Shown: piece by piece, positions 33,432 through 44,158 of the stretch
Numbering within the stretch: the stretch's first letter is position 1
How the letters are laid out: each line of letters opens with the position of its first letter
Assembly: GCA_973895155.1 (NCBI GenBank)
Contig: OZ316896.1
Coordinates: 18,228,001-18,292,000 of the forward strand
DNA length: 64,000 nt
Direction: 5' to 3'
Origin: Marsupella aquatica
Lineage: Eukaryota; Marchantiophyta
The notes under the pieces: model-generated
What the model was told of the DNA's origin: nothing
Database searches by the model: none
What the model saw: only the letters and a program-made list of their open reading frames with translations
Position numbers and translations under genes: made by a program

Positions 33432-33870
33432 TGTTGAGCATAGACGACGATCGCAACGGCAAGCCCATGAACCATCCAACGCACAATAGTCGACACAAGA
33501 GATACGTGGTTCACCTCCTTGAGGCTATGTCCACGGGAACACACAAGAGAGCTTTACTGAACTCTAAGCCCGTCGGCTATACCGAGTCTCCACAGTGTAA
33601 GCTCTCCCTATCTCTCAAGTGGCTCCATAACAATGAGTCTTGGTTCTCCCTCTCCAAGCACACATGCCTCTTATGATATAGTGTGCAACTTAGTTGTACC
33701 TAACCACATAGTTGTACCTAATCACGTAGTTGTACCTAACCACATAGTTGTACCTAATCACGTAGTTGTACCTAACCACATAGTTGTACCTAATCACGTA
33801 GTTGTACCAACCCACGTTGTTGTACCAACCACGTCATACCTAACCTAGACGTAAGAGTAAATACCCAATA
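33432..33870 (-). repeat. 5' LTR of the Copia element, 439 bp
   Basis: It has the same length and sequence as the LTR at 22681-23119 except that its plus-strand end reads CAATA instead of CAACA. The element's 5' end on the minus strand is therefore TATTGGG rather than TGTTGGG. The terminal TG/CA dinucleotide is needed for integration, so the change most likely arose after insertion. Confidence 0.95.
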
Positions 33871-33875
33871 CTCAT

Positions 33876-36181
33876 GAAACCATTGGGAAAAGTAGATTAT
33901 TCTGCTGCCCTGCAACGTGTCAAGTGCACAAGGCTGGTCGTGTCCCTCCATTGTTGATACCCCATGAAGCTTATATGGAGGTCCAGCCCTTGCCCCTGGA
34001 ACTCCATAAATTCTGGTACAAGAGGGGTTCTGGCATGTAACACTTGCTCACTTATATGCTCACTGGCATGAGTCAGGTCCAGGGCTGCAATCCTCAGGGC
34101 TGCTCACATGCCAGTTGCAAAACTTTACTCTTGCACAAAGAACATGCTAAGTAAGTTTCCGTTGTAACTTCTGCCCATAAACAAGAAGTGTGTGAGTGTC
34201 TTCACTGATCACTATATATTATCTCCAGAGATGTCTGCCTATATGATGCTCCAATTGTTCCATGATTTTAAGAGAGGAAACTAATGACATACAGAAGTTC
34301 ATTCTAAAGCTTGGACCATGCAAGCTTGGGGGTTTCATTTCCATAAAAATGGCACATCACATGCGACGAAATATAATTTTGTTTTATTGGTTCTAATGGA
34401 AGACTTGAGAATTTTTTCATAAAAACAATAGGGTTTTTTAAATCCAATTTTGAGACTTATAAGTCCATTAGTGTCTTTTCAATCAATTTTTAAGAATATT
34501 CCAAGACTATTCTAACTTTTAGGGGTCAATTTTTTTTAAAAACTTACATTTTAGGGGGCCCAAACCTAAAAACATTGAAGGTGATGGGGAGCCCCCCATA
34601 TAGTCAGACCCCTGAGAATGCAAGGGACACAGGTGGTTTAAAGGTTATGCATAATTATACTAATGTCCTATTTACAGGACATAGTGAGATATAATGGCTT
34701 GGAATTAAAAACAAGAGCTTGAGTTTTGAGGGGCTATCACTGCCCATAGTGCTATCACTGCCCATAGTGCTATGGAAACAGGACTTTACTACACTTGAAG
34801 GCCTAAGAGATTTTTATTCTTACGAGCTTATGTGAAAGTAGAGGAGAATCTTGCTAAAAAGGTGATCCAAATCTTGACAGGGTGTTGTTCTCCATGAATG
34901 CACTCAAAAATACAAACTTAAGGGAAAAATCATGAAGGGCCTAAAGATTCCAAAATGCTTGACAAGTTCAATTATCCTCAAATTCAATGCTCAAAACTTT
35001 AATTTTTCTAAGACATTATTTCATTCACAAGTGATGGAGTAGCAGCTTAAACATACATGAGAAACCCTGATGGGCATAAGTGGAATGTTTAATTTTCTTA
35101 ACTTGCATATTACTATGTTTTACACTTACTGTTGCTCCATTCATAGCAGGTGAAATATGCCTTTTAGTGCTAGTTGAAGGTTTTCAGTTCAATATTTCTC
35201 CATGCGAAGGTCTCTGTTTTCTTTCAACCAAAAGAGCTGTACGTGTTCCCTTCTCGCCAGGGCAGCTGTATGTATAGCCTCTTACACTCCTATGTCATGA
35301 AACTGTAAGGTTCTAGAGTGCCCTGAGACAAGCAAGTTCCTTTCTCCGGTCAGGTAACAAAGTCAAACATCCATCCAAGCTAGCACGAAGGAAGGGCTCG
35401 AAGGAAGGGCTCCTAAAGTATACCCATATTCCCCGTGCCCATCCCTACTCACAAGCAAATCCCTACTCACAAGCAAGTAATCTAAATATCAAAGGAAAAT
35501 TATGGCTTCTAGCTTCATTGTAGGGAGTAGGTAATGCGGAGTAGACTTAGATGGCCAGTTATAGTGTAGAGTGCTCTATACTTCATTTTCTTTAGGGTTG
35601 GGAATAGGGCAAATTTCAAGGTTTTCCCCTTTTGACGCAGGTGGGGATTGTCACCTTGTAGGAAGGAGAAGGTGCTAAGAATACTCTTTATCTGACCTTG
35701 TCACATAAGTGAAGTCAAAGCATGAAAGAACTCGACTTTCCCCTCCTTCCAACGCTAGCAAATGGAAACACCTAAATCGAAGCCATAGGGTCCTTCTAAA
35801 GCTATCCCAATCTGCTGCATAAGCCAACTTTTGACGGAACATTGGCGGAAAACAACTACAGTAGTTAATTAATGGAGGACTAAAAATCTCCTGAAATTTA
35901 TCCAGCAAAAGATTTAATGGGGCCCCTCTAGGTAAGGATATCAGTGACGTGCCCCTCACTTTTTGAAATAGACTTCCTGGGCCCCTTGTTCCTACAGCCC
36001 TTCCTCATGACCTGTGAGATTATTTCCCCCTTTTAATTTTAACAGCGTATAGTTACTATGTACAGCTATGTATGTCAATCAATCAGGTGTACTCCTTGGA
36101 CATATTTTTCCATGTATTTTTGTTTGGAAATACTAACATATAGTACATACACAGTACTTAGACCCTGTCACTCCTCTAAAT
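33876..36181. other. intergenic stretch, no gene recognised
   Basis: Short frames without motifs. Small slippage duplications are visible: ACTGCCCATAGTGCTATC twice near 34739-34770, GGAAGGGCTC twice near 35392-35411, and ATCCCTACTCACAAGCAA twice near 35440-35475. No transposon ends are seen. Confidence 0.45.
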
Positions 36182-37062
36182 GCACATCAAAATATGACAT
36201 ATAAGGTGTTCAATATTCCTCTAGACCATCCAAAATCTACTTATTTATTTTAAATGAATGAGTGCACATTGTATTTTATCAAAATACAAGCCCTATGACA
36301 GTGCTTTGCACTGTGCAAGGAGGGCAGGCCCATAGGGATTGGCCGGGGGCGGCGGGGAGCAAATACGTGATAGGGGTGTACATTTCTCTCATCAATGGTG
36401 AGCAAAAATAACTAATCAAATTCAACGGCTGTGGATCTTTCCCGCCCAGAAGCTTTTTTGTATGGTGACCAAAGACAAAAAAGGCGGGATCCCTTATTAT
36501 AGTTGTAGATGACATATAAGGTGTTCAATATTCCTCTAGACCATCCAAAATATACTTATTTATTTTAAACGAGCCCTATGCCAGTGCTTTGCACTGTGCA
36601 AGGAGGGCAGGCCTTGCAGGGGTGTCGGGGCCAGGAGGGCGCGAAGCCCTATGCGGAGCGAGGAGGGTGTAAAGAGGGGGCGAGCGAGGCAGCAGCCTCG
36701 CAGGGGTGTCGGGGGGGGGGCCGAAGCCCTATGCGTTTGCTCCAAAATTGAATGCCTTTTGCCACGCGGAAGGCCTGTCTGCTTCCGTCATTATGAGTGC
36801 ACGGAAGGGAGCAATTGCGCGGTCCTGCGCCTGCCTGCGTGCCTCGTTCCTGGCATGCGTGCCTCATTGTAAGAGGGTATTAGAAGATCGGACGGTCATG
36901 AAAAATAAGATGTTTTTATTTGACGGTCAATTTTGATTCCCGCTGGAATTCAAATTCGTAACGGGACGACGGACAAAAATTGGCCAAATGGGCGGGATTG
37001 CCTATTATAGTGTTAGATGAATGAGTGCACATTGTATTTTATCAAAGTTTGATGTGTGATTA
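36182..37062. mobile_element. internally duplicated MITE-like element (family A copy), ~880 bp
   Basis: The left end CACATCAAAATATGAC (36183) and the right end TTTGATGTGTGAT (about 37048) are inverted relatives and match the ends of the element at 7625-7768. Inside, a module from GACATATAAGG...to GGCGGGAT..CTTATTATAGT.GTAGAT is present twice, at 36196-36510 and 36511-37018. Each module begins with nearly the same ~100 bp, including TGCTTTGCACTGTGCAAGG. The second copy also contains a GC-rich segment (36612-36730). No protein is encoded. Confidence 0.6.
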
Positions 37063-40000
37063 CTGGTAGGGCTATTCATTATTTTTGAGTACTTATGCGC
37101 TGAAAGTATGTGTATTTACTCTCTTTACTTATTACTTGTTTGTCAGCCACTCACATACATTATTTTCAACTATGTTTCAACTTTCACAGGTGTTTAGACA
37201 TTTCATTCACTAGGATTGGATTGATGAATTCCAGGTAAGTGGGTATGTGTTCTTTGATAGTACCATGTAGACTAAAGTCTTGGTAGATTGTGATGTTTTT
37301 GCAGAATTGAAATAAGCAGAATTTGGGAGTAAAGCGGCATGCTGAACTTGTCAATGTCTATAGTTTTTACAGATTGGACTGGTGGTCACAGAGTGTGACA
37401 CACAAAGTGAATTTTTTTAGTGTCACTTTGAGTAAATATAGAGACATGAATTGCAGTATGATTTTGATAGCTAATTTTGTGGTTGTTGCACGAACACTGA
37501 GCTCAATATTTTAAGGTCATTTAACTGCTTTTACATTTGTTATTATGTGCATGCTATATGAATTCAATTAATGCCTTGTGAATTCAATTAATGCCTATAT
37601 AAAAAAAGAATTCACAAAAATAACACCAAAGAAATGCTCACATCTGATGTGATTATCTCCAAAAAAACCTTTGGCAAAATAACATCAAAGAATTGTTCAA
37701 ATCCCATGTAATTTATTCACAAAAAACAACTTAAAAAATAGCACCCATAGAGCACCCAAAACCATTGGTTCACCTTAGGAAAGTTCAAGCAAGACATTAT
37801 TTGGAGAAATATTTTAAAGCATGAGTACTTCAAGAAACTGATACGGAATAACTAATTAGTCCGTGGACCCCTTGTTGATCCAAGGAATGTGTGTAAATTT
37901 GTTTTTTCTTTGAACAAAGATATGAATTTTTCAGCCAAAAGGACTGGGCATACTAGAAACCCTGCCAATTGCTGGAGTGAAACTGCTAGCCGTGACCCTA
38001 TAGGCATGTAGTTACAATTATAGAGATACTAGTGAGCGAAAAGGTAAACTGAAGGGCCATTTCCTCAGTCTGTCTCCAAAAAAGACTACTCTTGGGCTTC
38101 TAACGTGGAAATTTAATCTCTAATTTACTTTTACATAAAAGCTGATATTATTAGAAGCTACTATGCTGGGGTGGTGGACTGCCAAAAATTGTACAACATT
38201 GTGCTATCAAAATAGGTTTTGTTTTGTGACATTAGCTAAATTTTTGAAAAACTAAGAATATCAAAATGTTTCCATCATGTTCATTGGACACACACACCTC
38301 AGACACGGTTGGTCCAGAGCCTTTTAAATTTTGTGTTGCTCTGCTTTGATTCGAAAACTGAACATTGTAATTTTGTGCAACAACCCAGTAAGAAACAACA
38401 AGCGATCCTCTAGACAAGTGCATCCGGGCCTGGTGCGATTGCAGCTGTTCGACTCAGAAAGTTAATGCTCTTTTGGACTCCTGTGATTACCTTGGTGCGG
38501 GCCTTGGTGGCCAAATAATTCTATCGAAGTCTCCAAACTAATTCTGTAAAACTTCCGCAACTAAGAATTGTATGCTCGATAGCGCTTCTTATCCATTGGT
38601 CGACAACAAAGGAACATTATAATTGCAGACTAAGACCGAGCCTACGCACTATTACTTGTGCAGGCCCAGCTTATGTGAGTACCACCAATCATCCAAATTG
38701 AAAAACATCCCATGTCTTCATCTCAGAAAAGCTTCCATCTTTGACTCTTCGATCTGAACAGGATAAGCAAGAAGTGACGGGCATGACAAAGAATCAGGCA
38801 CCTGATTAGGCAGCTCCGTGACACGTAGCCACAATTGCTTATGACATCTCCTGCTCCAACCGCTTGTCACAAAATGAGACACAACGACCTGAACGATGAG
38901 GCTACCAATGTTTCGAATGCACATCCTATCTTAAGGAAATCCTTCATGACAAGCCCTCGTTGATCCTCCTGTGGATTTACAAGAGAAATCCCGTATCCTT
39001 CACAAATCCATCTATTTTCTGGTATGGATACCAAAATTTGTTGGCTTCAACATATCCTACTATACAACCAAACAAAATCTAGAAGACAAAGAAGCAATTT
39101 TGCAGAGCTTGTTCAATTCTCCATATATATCTCTTGGATGGCTGATCATCGGTTGAAAGTTTAGAATCAATGGTCCTGTTCTCAAAGGCTCCTCATTGCA
39201 TTTGGAGTGTCACTGAGATGACTACTCACTGATCCCAACCTAAAGGCCATTATCGAACCACGTGATGCTAAGGGAGGAGGGAGGAGGGTCCTTAGCTTCT
39301 TTTGTTCCGGCGGTTTTGTTATTTGGGCAGTTACAGGAATACAGTTACTTTTAATGTTGAACACTATTTATTTTTATAATTTTTTTTTTATAAATGTAAG
39401 TAAAGGGATTATGGGTGAATGTTTTTAATCCTGTCCTTTGTATCAATAGGTTTGGATGAATTACTTTTAAGTATTCTAACATTACGTGTTGACGGCACGA
39501 CATCCATAAAATTACACAAAAATTGACGTAAACAAGATGGAGGAGAGGTTATTCAATGCGCAAACATCTTGTTTCATGTGGATGTTGCTGATGTGGAGTG
39601 CTGTGGAGTCTCGAATTTTGGAAGGGACCTCTAGTGGGGTCAGTAAAGAGAAGGAGAGTAAGTGGTAGGTACCCTAAATACTATGTATATTGCATAAGTA
39701 TTTCAAATCAAGAATAAAATGAACATGGGCTTGAAGGGGCTAAGTACTTCGTATGTACTTTATATAGTATTTTCAAACAAAAATATAATTAAAACTTACT
39801 TCTAGAGAATATATGTCGTGGATTGATGTACATAACCGTAAGTAAGATGTTAGAATTAAAAAAAGGAAAAAAAATAATCACGCAGGTCATGAGTAAGGGT
39901 TGCAGGGACCGGGGGGCCCAGGTGAGGGGCTCGTAGGGAAATTTTTACCTAGGGGGGGGCATCAAATCTTTTGCTGGAAATTTATCCAAAAGAGAATATA

Positions 40001-41005
40001 AAAACTTTTGGCCACTAAAAACAACACGTGGTTTGGGAATACACGTGCTCTAAAGATCACTTTACTGAGGTCAAGCCTCACTTTTTCATGGGCATGAATA
40101 GTTTTTTCCTGCCCCTACTGTCCATAAAAAACGTGGAAAATATGGTAAACAAATAACACTAGATTACGCTGTACTCTCTCTGAATCTGAATAGTGCAGAG
40201 TGACGTGTGCAACTATAGTGGCTGGCAGGATTGGTACACCATGGGTGTCAGAATGAGATTGACCGTGTTTTAGTACACTAGTGCCCAAAGACACTCTGAT
40301 TGTTTCAATTATCATCCATCCTCCCAAATTGTATCTAGCCTAGGTTTCCTCCAAATTGTATCTACAGTAGTCTAGGTTATGTAAAGCACCCAAGGCCGAG
40401 CTGCCTTGGTCCATGGCCTAACAGGGGTTGTCAGCTTAGCTGCTGCCTGCAGTGCCACGGCTCATCATGACTACTCTTGCTTCCCCCCTATGTGGCTCAC
40501 CCATAAACCTTGCGTCTCCCAATTGGGATTCATTCCCCTTGTCACTACTACAAATCTCTGACCTTGCAAATCCACTCTCCTGTTGACCTTCGTGATTTCT
40601 TTAGCTTGTGTAGAGAGCTCTAGTCATGAAAAGGAAGATGAATCATGGCAGGGAGATGCAAGGTAGATGGGCAAGTTGAAGGAGGAAGGTGGTTGTAATC
40701 AGCTGGAGTTGATCTTATCACCTAAATGGAAATCATCTACATCTCTTTTTATCACCTAAATGGAAACTGGCAAACATCTAAGAGTGTGGTCTAGGGTAAC
40801 CCATGGCCTATATGAGGTCATAATCCCAAGGGCGGTAAGGGGGTTACAGCCATGACCCCCAAACAGCCCATGCTTTAGCAAGTGTATCCCCTGACATTGT
40901 CTTTGTACCATGTCTGTGTTTGACCCCACTTGCAAGGCTTGGTGGGGACTATGAGACTTGGAACCCAGACCAGGTTGGCAAGCAAGTTACTGCAGTAAGC
41001 TCCCT
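37063..41005. other. AT-rich intergenic stretch, no gene recognised
   Basis: Only short frames without family signatures. Minor direct repeats occur (GAATTCAATTAATGCCT twice near 37560-37595). Poly-T and G-rich runs occur near 39385 and 39905-39960. I see no RNA gene or transposon boundary. Confidence 0.45.
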
Positions 41006-41400
41006 TAACTACAAAGAAAAGAGTGAGGACTTAATGGGACCTCCCCTGAGATCACAGAGGAACAAACAGAGGAAGGGACCTATTATTGACAAATGAGTTG
41101 CAGTAACCCTCCCGCCCCCCCCCCCCTAACTACAAAGGAAAAAGTGAGGACTTAATGTGACCTCCCCTGAGATCACAGAGGAACAAACAGTGGAAGGGAC
41201 TTATTATTGACAAATGAGTTTCCCCAAACAGTGGACGTAATTCGGGGGTAAGGAGTCAAGCACCTGACTGACTGGACGTGTCTAGTGGTCTTGATCTTCT
41301 CCTGGACCTCTTGCTATGGAGTCAAACACCTGCCTGGGTTCGTCTTGGTCTACTCTTGGACCTCGTGCTATGGAGTCAAGCACCTGACTGACTGGGCCAC
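41006..41400. repeat. two adjacent direct duplications (~95 bp and ~70 bp)
   Basis: The segment TAACTACAAAG...GAGTGAGGACTTAATG...CCTCCCCTGAGATCACAGAG...TTATTGACAAATGAGTT occurs at about 41006-41104 and 41127-41221. The copies are separated by a C-rich run. Directly after, GGAGTCAARCACCTG...GACTGACTGG with TCTTGGACCTC is repeated between about 41250 and 41398. Both look like recent tandem duplications upstream of the lipase gene. Confidence 0.7.
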
Positions 41401-42388
41401 AACTTTCAGTTGCATGGTACTGTCCTGTGTCCAGGATCTCTGTCGATGAGGTACTAATTTACCAACTTCCGCTTTCCTGCAAAACACTGTTCCTCGAGAT
41501 AATTAGTAATTTCCACTGTCCTGCAAAGACTGTTCCTCAAAATCTGTCCCTCAAGATCTGTGTTGGACAGTAATTTCCAGAGTGCTTATCACCGACATCA
41601 ACGATTCGAAGTTTCCCACGAATAAGATTTGAGGTAAAATTCTAGATCAAGCAGTAATGTACATCGTTCATAGATGACTCGGATCTTCTTCAGAGTCTCC
41701 TGATTTGAGAATCTTTGTGGCTCTGTGGAATATCGTACCTGTCAACTTGCTCACTTAGTCCTTCCTGTGTTCTCTCGTGGTCGAAGTTCATCAATTGATC
41801 ACCTCTCACCTGCCCCGAGCCAATCTGAATTTCCGTGTTGTTCAGCTTGCTGTGTCAGCTGCGAACCGTGTCTGCATTCGGTATATGACCACGGGCTCTT
41901 CGATGGTCTTCCATCAATTCTTTTTTCTTTCCAGTATCAGTTGTAGAAAGCTGTAGAACGAGAAGAAGAGCCAGCAGCAAGCTCTCACGGACTGCAGGTC
42001 TCTGGAGGAGATTCACAAGTCTGGGATGATAGTTTGATGTCCTGAATCGAGGTGCAATTTCAGTTTGTTCAATTGACTGAAAAGATTGTCAATCGGGTGA
42101 TTCCTAGGACGGCTACAGACTTGTCAGGGCTTCCATTGTGAAGTGAAGAAAACCTTGCAATTCCCTGAGGTTCATCATCAAATTAGAGTTGGTGACATGC
42201 GTTAGATATCAATTGGCCCTGGTGCTCAATTCCGGACTCAGGTTGTTGCTGATTCTGGAGTCCAGCGGGGAACTCAAAGCCGGCCTTCAGAAGGCTATCG
42301 GATCTCTTTCGGTGATTATTTTCGAGGCTATCGATTGAAATAAACAGGAGATCAGTTTTGAGCAGCTTGAGGTGGAAGGGTTACACAT

Positions 42389-44158
42389 ATGGCTGCCACT
42401 GCAGCAGGACAACTAGCTGGAACCTCAAATTCTCTTCACTTGGGTTCTACCAGCCGATTCCACCCTCAACATGAGACGACATCTGCCTTTTTAGGCAACA
42501 AAGGGTTGCAAGGCAGGTTGAGACCAAAGTTCGCCAAGTCGCTCCGACCTTTGGAAATCAACAAGGGGAGTCAACAAGATGCTTGGGTCCACGTCCAGTA
42601 TGTCTTCAAACCGGGCTTTCACAATAACTCGTTGGAGCCAGTCACCGTGTCTGTCTCCACACCTCTGTCGATCGTTGCACAAGTGATGAGCCCTGGCCAG
42701 AAAATCGACCTTGCGGACCAGACTGAGCTGAAGTCCGATCTTAACAGGTTGTTCAAGCTTCCATCTCCTGAGAGAGAGGGGGTTGCGGTCCAGGTCGACA
42801 TCAAAAGACATCCCTATGCCGACCTCCAGGTGGGAGATCGGTGGCAGGAGTTCCATGGTGCTAAGGACTGGGATGGGCTCCTCTCGGCGAAGGAGGGCAA
42901 AATGGACCCCGTCCTGAGAGGGGAGCTGATGCGGTACGGGGAATTCGCTCAAGCCACGTATGATGCTTTCGACAACGATCAGGAGTCCAAGTTCTGCGGC
43001 AATTCGAAGTTCGACAAGGGGAAGCTGCTCGACGAGGTCGGGCTGCTCGACCGCGGGTATGAAATTTCCGAGTTCCTCTACGCCACGGCTGATTCTCATC
43101 TGCCGAAGTTCTTCCGCAAGAGCTCCGTCGACGACGATGAGACTTGGAGCAAGGACTCCAACTTTATGGGCTTCGTGGCCGTCTGCAAGTCCCCCAGGGA
43201 GCTGGCTCGGCTGGGACGACGGGACATCGTCGTGGCGTGGAGAGGCACTGTGACAAAGCTCGAGTGGCTGGAGAATGTGCGAGATTACTTCTCTCCCACA
43301 GGGTTGGACCCTCGAGGGAAGAGCGACGTCATGGTGGAGAGCGGATTCCTCGATGTCTACAAGTCTAAGAATGAGGATTCACAGTACAACAAGCTGAGCG
43401 CACGTGAGCAGGTGCTCTCCGCCGTTAGGGATCTGGTCCAGCAGTACAAGGATGAGGAGTTGTCCATCACCGTTACTGGCCATAGCCTAGGGAGTGCTCT
43501 CTCCATTCTGTGTGCGTATGACATAGCCGAGTCCGGGATCAACAAGAGGGAGCATTCCCCAAAAGTCCCGAAGCACTGGGATGAACCGCAGCTGGACGAG
43601 GCCGAGCAGCATCCTGACCATCACACCGAGCCTTTGGAGAATCGAGTGCCTGTCTCGGTGATCAGCTTTGCGGGTCCTCGTCTTGGAAATTCCGACTTCA
43701 AGGAACGGATGGAGGAGCTTGGGGTGAGGGTCTTGCGGGTGGTGGAAGAGCACGATATCGTCCCTAAGGTTCCCGGAATCATCTTCAACGAGAATCTGGA
43801 ATTCGTTCACAACTTAGCAAAATGGCTACCAGATTCTTATGTTCATGTTGGGAAAGAGCTGAAGCTGAACAACCTGGTGTCCGATTACCTTAGGGATACA
43901 ACGGATCCTGTCAATGCGCATAACTTGGAGGCGTACCTCCACTTGTTGGACGGCTGGCACGGGCCTGGCGGTCGCTTCTCTCCGGCTATTAAGAGAGACA
44001 TAGCACTGGTAAACAAGTCTTCTGATTTACTGGAGCGCAAGTTCAAGATTCCAGAGAATTGGTGGGAGAAGAAGTTAATGTTGCTGGACAAAGAGACAAA
44101 GCACTGGGTTCTTGCCAGCAATACAGACGATGCTGAGAATGATGTAGGCTACGCTTGA
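42389..44158 (+). CDS. plastid DAD1-like class I phospholipase A1 / triacylglycerol lipase
   Basis: This is an intronless gene of 589 residues. The family removes acyl chains from galactolipids or phospholipids in chloroplasts and can supply precursors of oxylipins. The N-terminal ~60 residues are Ser/Thr/basic-rich and acid-poor, as expected of a plastid transit peptide. Residues 65-150 form an extra beta-rich region (WVHVQYVFKPG). The lipase fold starts near 175. The nucleophile elbow is TVTGHSLGSAL with Ser366. The other triad residues are probably Asp456 in VVEEHDIVPKVPG and His511 in DPVNAHNLEAYLHLLDGWHG. ISFAGPRLGNSDF and DIVVAWRGTVTKLEWLENV are class signatures. A His/Glu/Pro-rich loop (about 388-419) is inserted after the elbow. 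The ATG at 42389 is the first in frame. Substrate preference cannot be told from the sequence. Confidence 0.9.
   Translation: MAATAAGQLAGTSNSLHLGSTSRFHPQHETTSAFLGNKGLQGRLRPKFAKSLRPLEINKGSQQDAWVHVQYVFKPGFHNNSLEPVTVSVSTPLSIVAQVMSPGQKIDLADQTELKSDLNRLFKLPSPEREGVAVQVDIKRHPYADLQVGDRWQEFHGAKDWDGLLSAKEGKMDPVLRGELMRYGEFAQATYDAFDNDQESKFCGNSKFDKGKLLDEVGLLDRGYEISEFLYATADSHLPKFFRKSSVDDDETWSKDSNFMGFVAVCKSPRELARLGRRDIVVAWRGTVTKLEWLENVRDYFSPTGLDPRGKSDVMVESGFLDVYKSKNEDSQYNKLSAREQVLSAVRDLVQQYKDEELSITVTGHSLGSALSILCAYDIAESGINKREHSPKVPKHWDEPQLDEAEQHPDHHTEPLENRVPVSVISFAGPRLGNSDFKERMEELGVRVLRVVEEHDIVPKVPGIIFNENLEFVHNLAKWLPDSYVHVGKELKLNNLVSDYLRDTTDPVNAHNLEAYLHLLDGWHGPGGRFSPAIKRDIALVNKSSDLLERKFKIPENWWEKKLMLLDKETKHWVLASNTDDAENDVGYA

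Larger units (their letters stand above)
22681..33870 (-). mobile_element. Copia LTR retrotransposon, minus strand, with a nested insertion
   Basis: The element is 11,190 bp, or 6,534 bp without the nested insertion and its target duplication. It is bounded by a 5-bp target duplication CTCAT (22676-22680 and 33871-33875). Order on the minus strand is 5' LTR (33870-33432), PBS, about 1.1 kb of leader, gag, zinc knuckle, protease, integrase, reverse transcriptase, RNase H, PPT, 3' LTR (23119-22681). Integrase before RT defines the Copia superfamily. The reading frame gag-protease-integrase is one frame broken by TAG (31428-31430) and TGA (31239-31241), and then by the insertion at 25351-30001. 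The LTRs differ at a single position, so insertion is very recent. Confidence 0.95.

Noticed and set aside
42491-43099. 202-codon minus-strand frame inside the lipase gene
   Set aside because: It is an antisense shadow of the well-supported lipase; no motif of its own.
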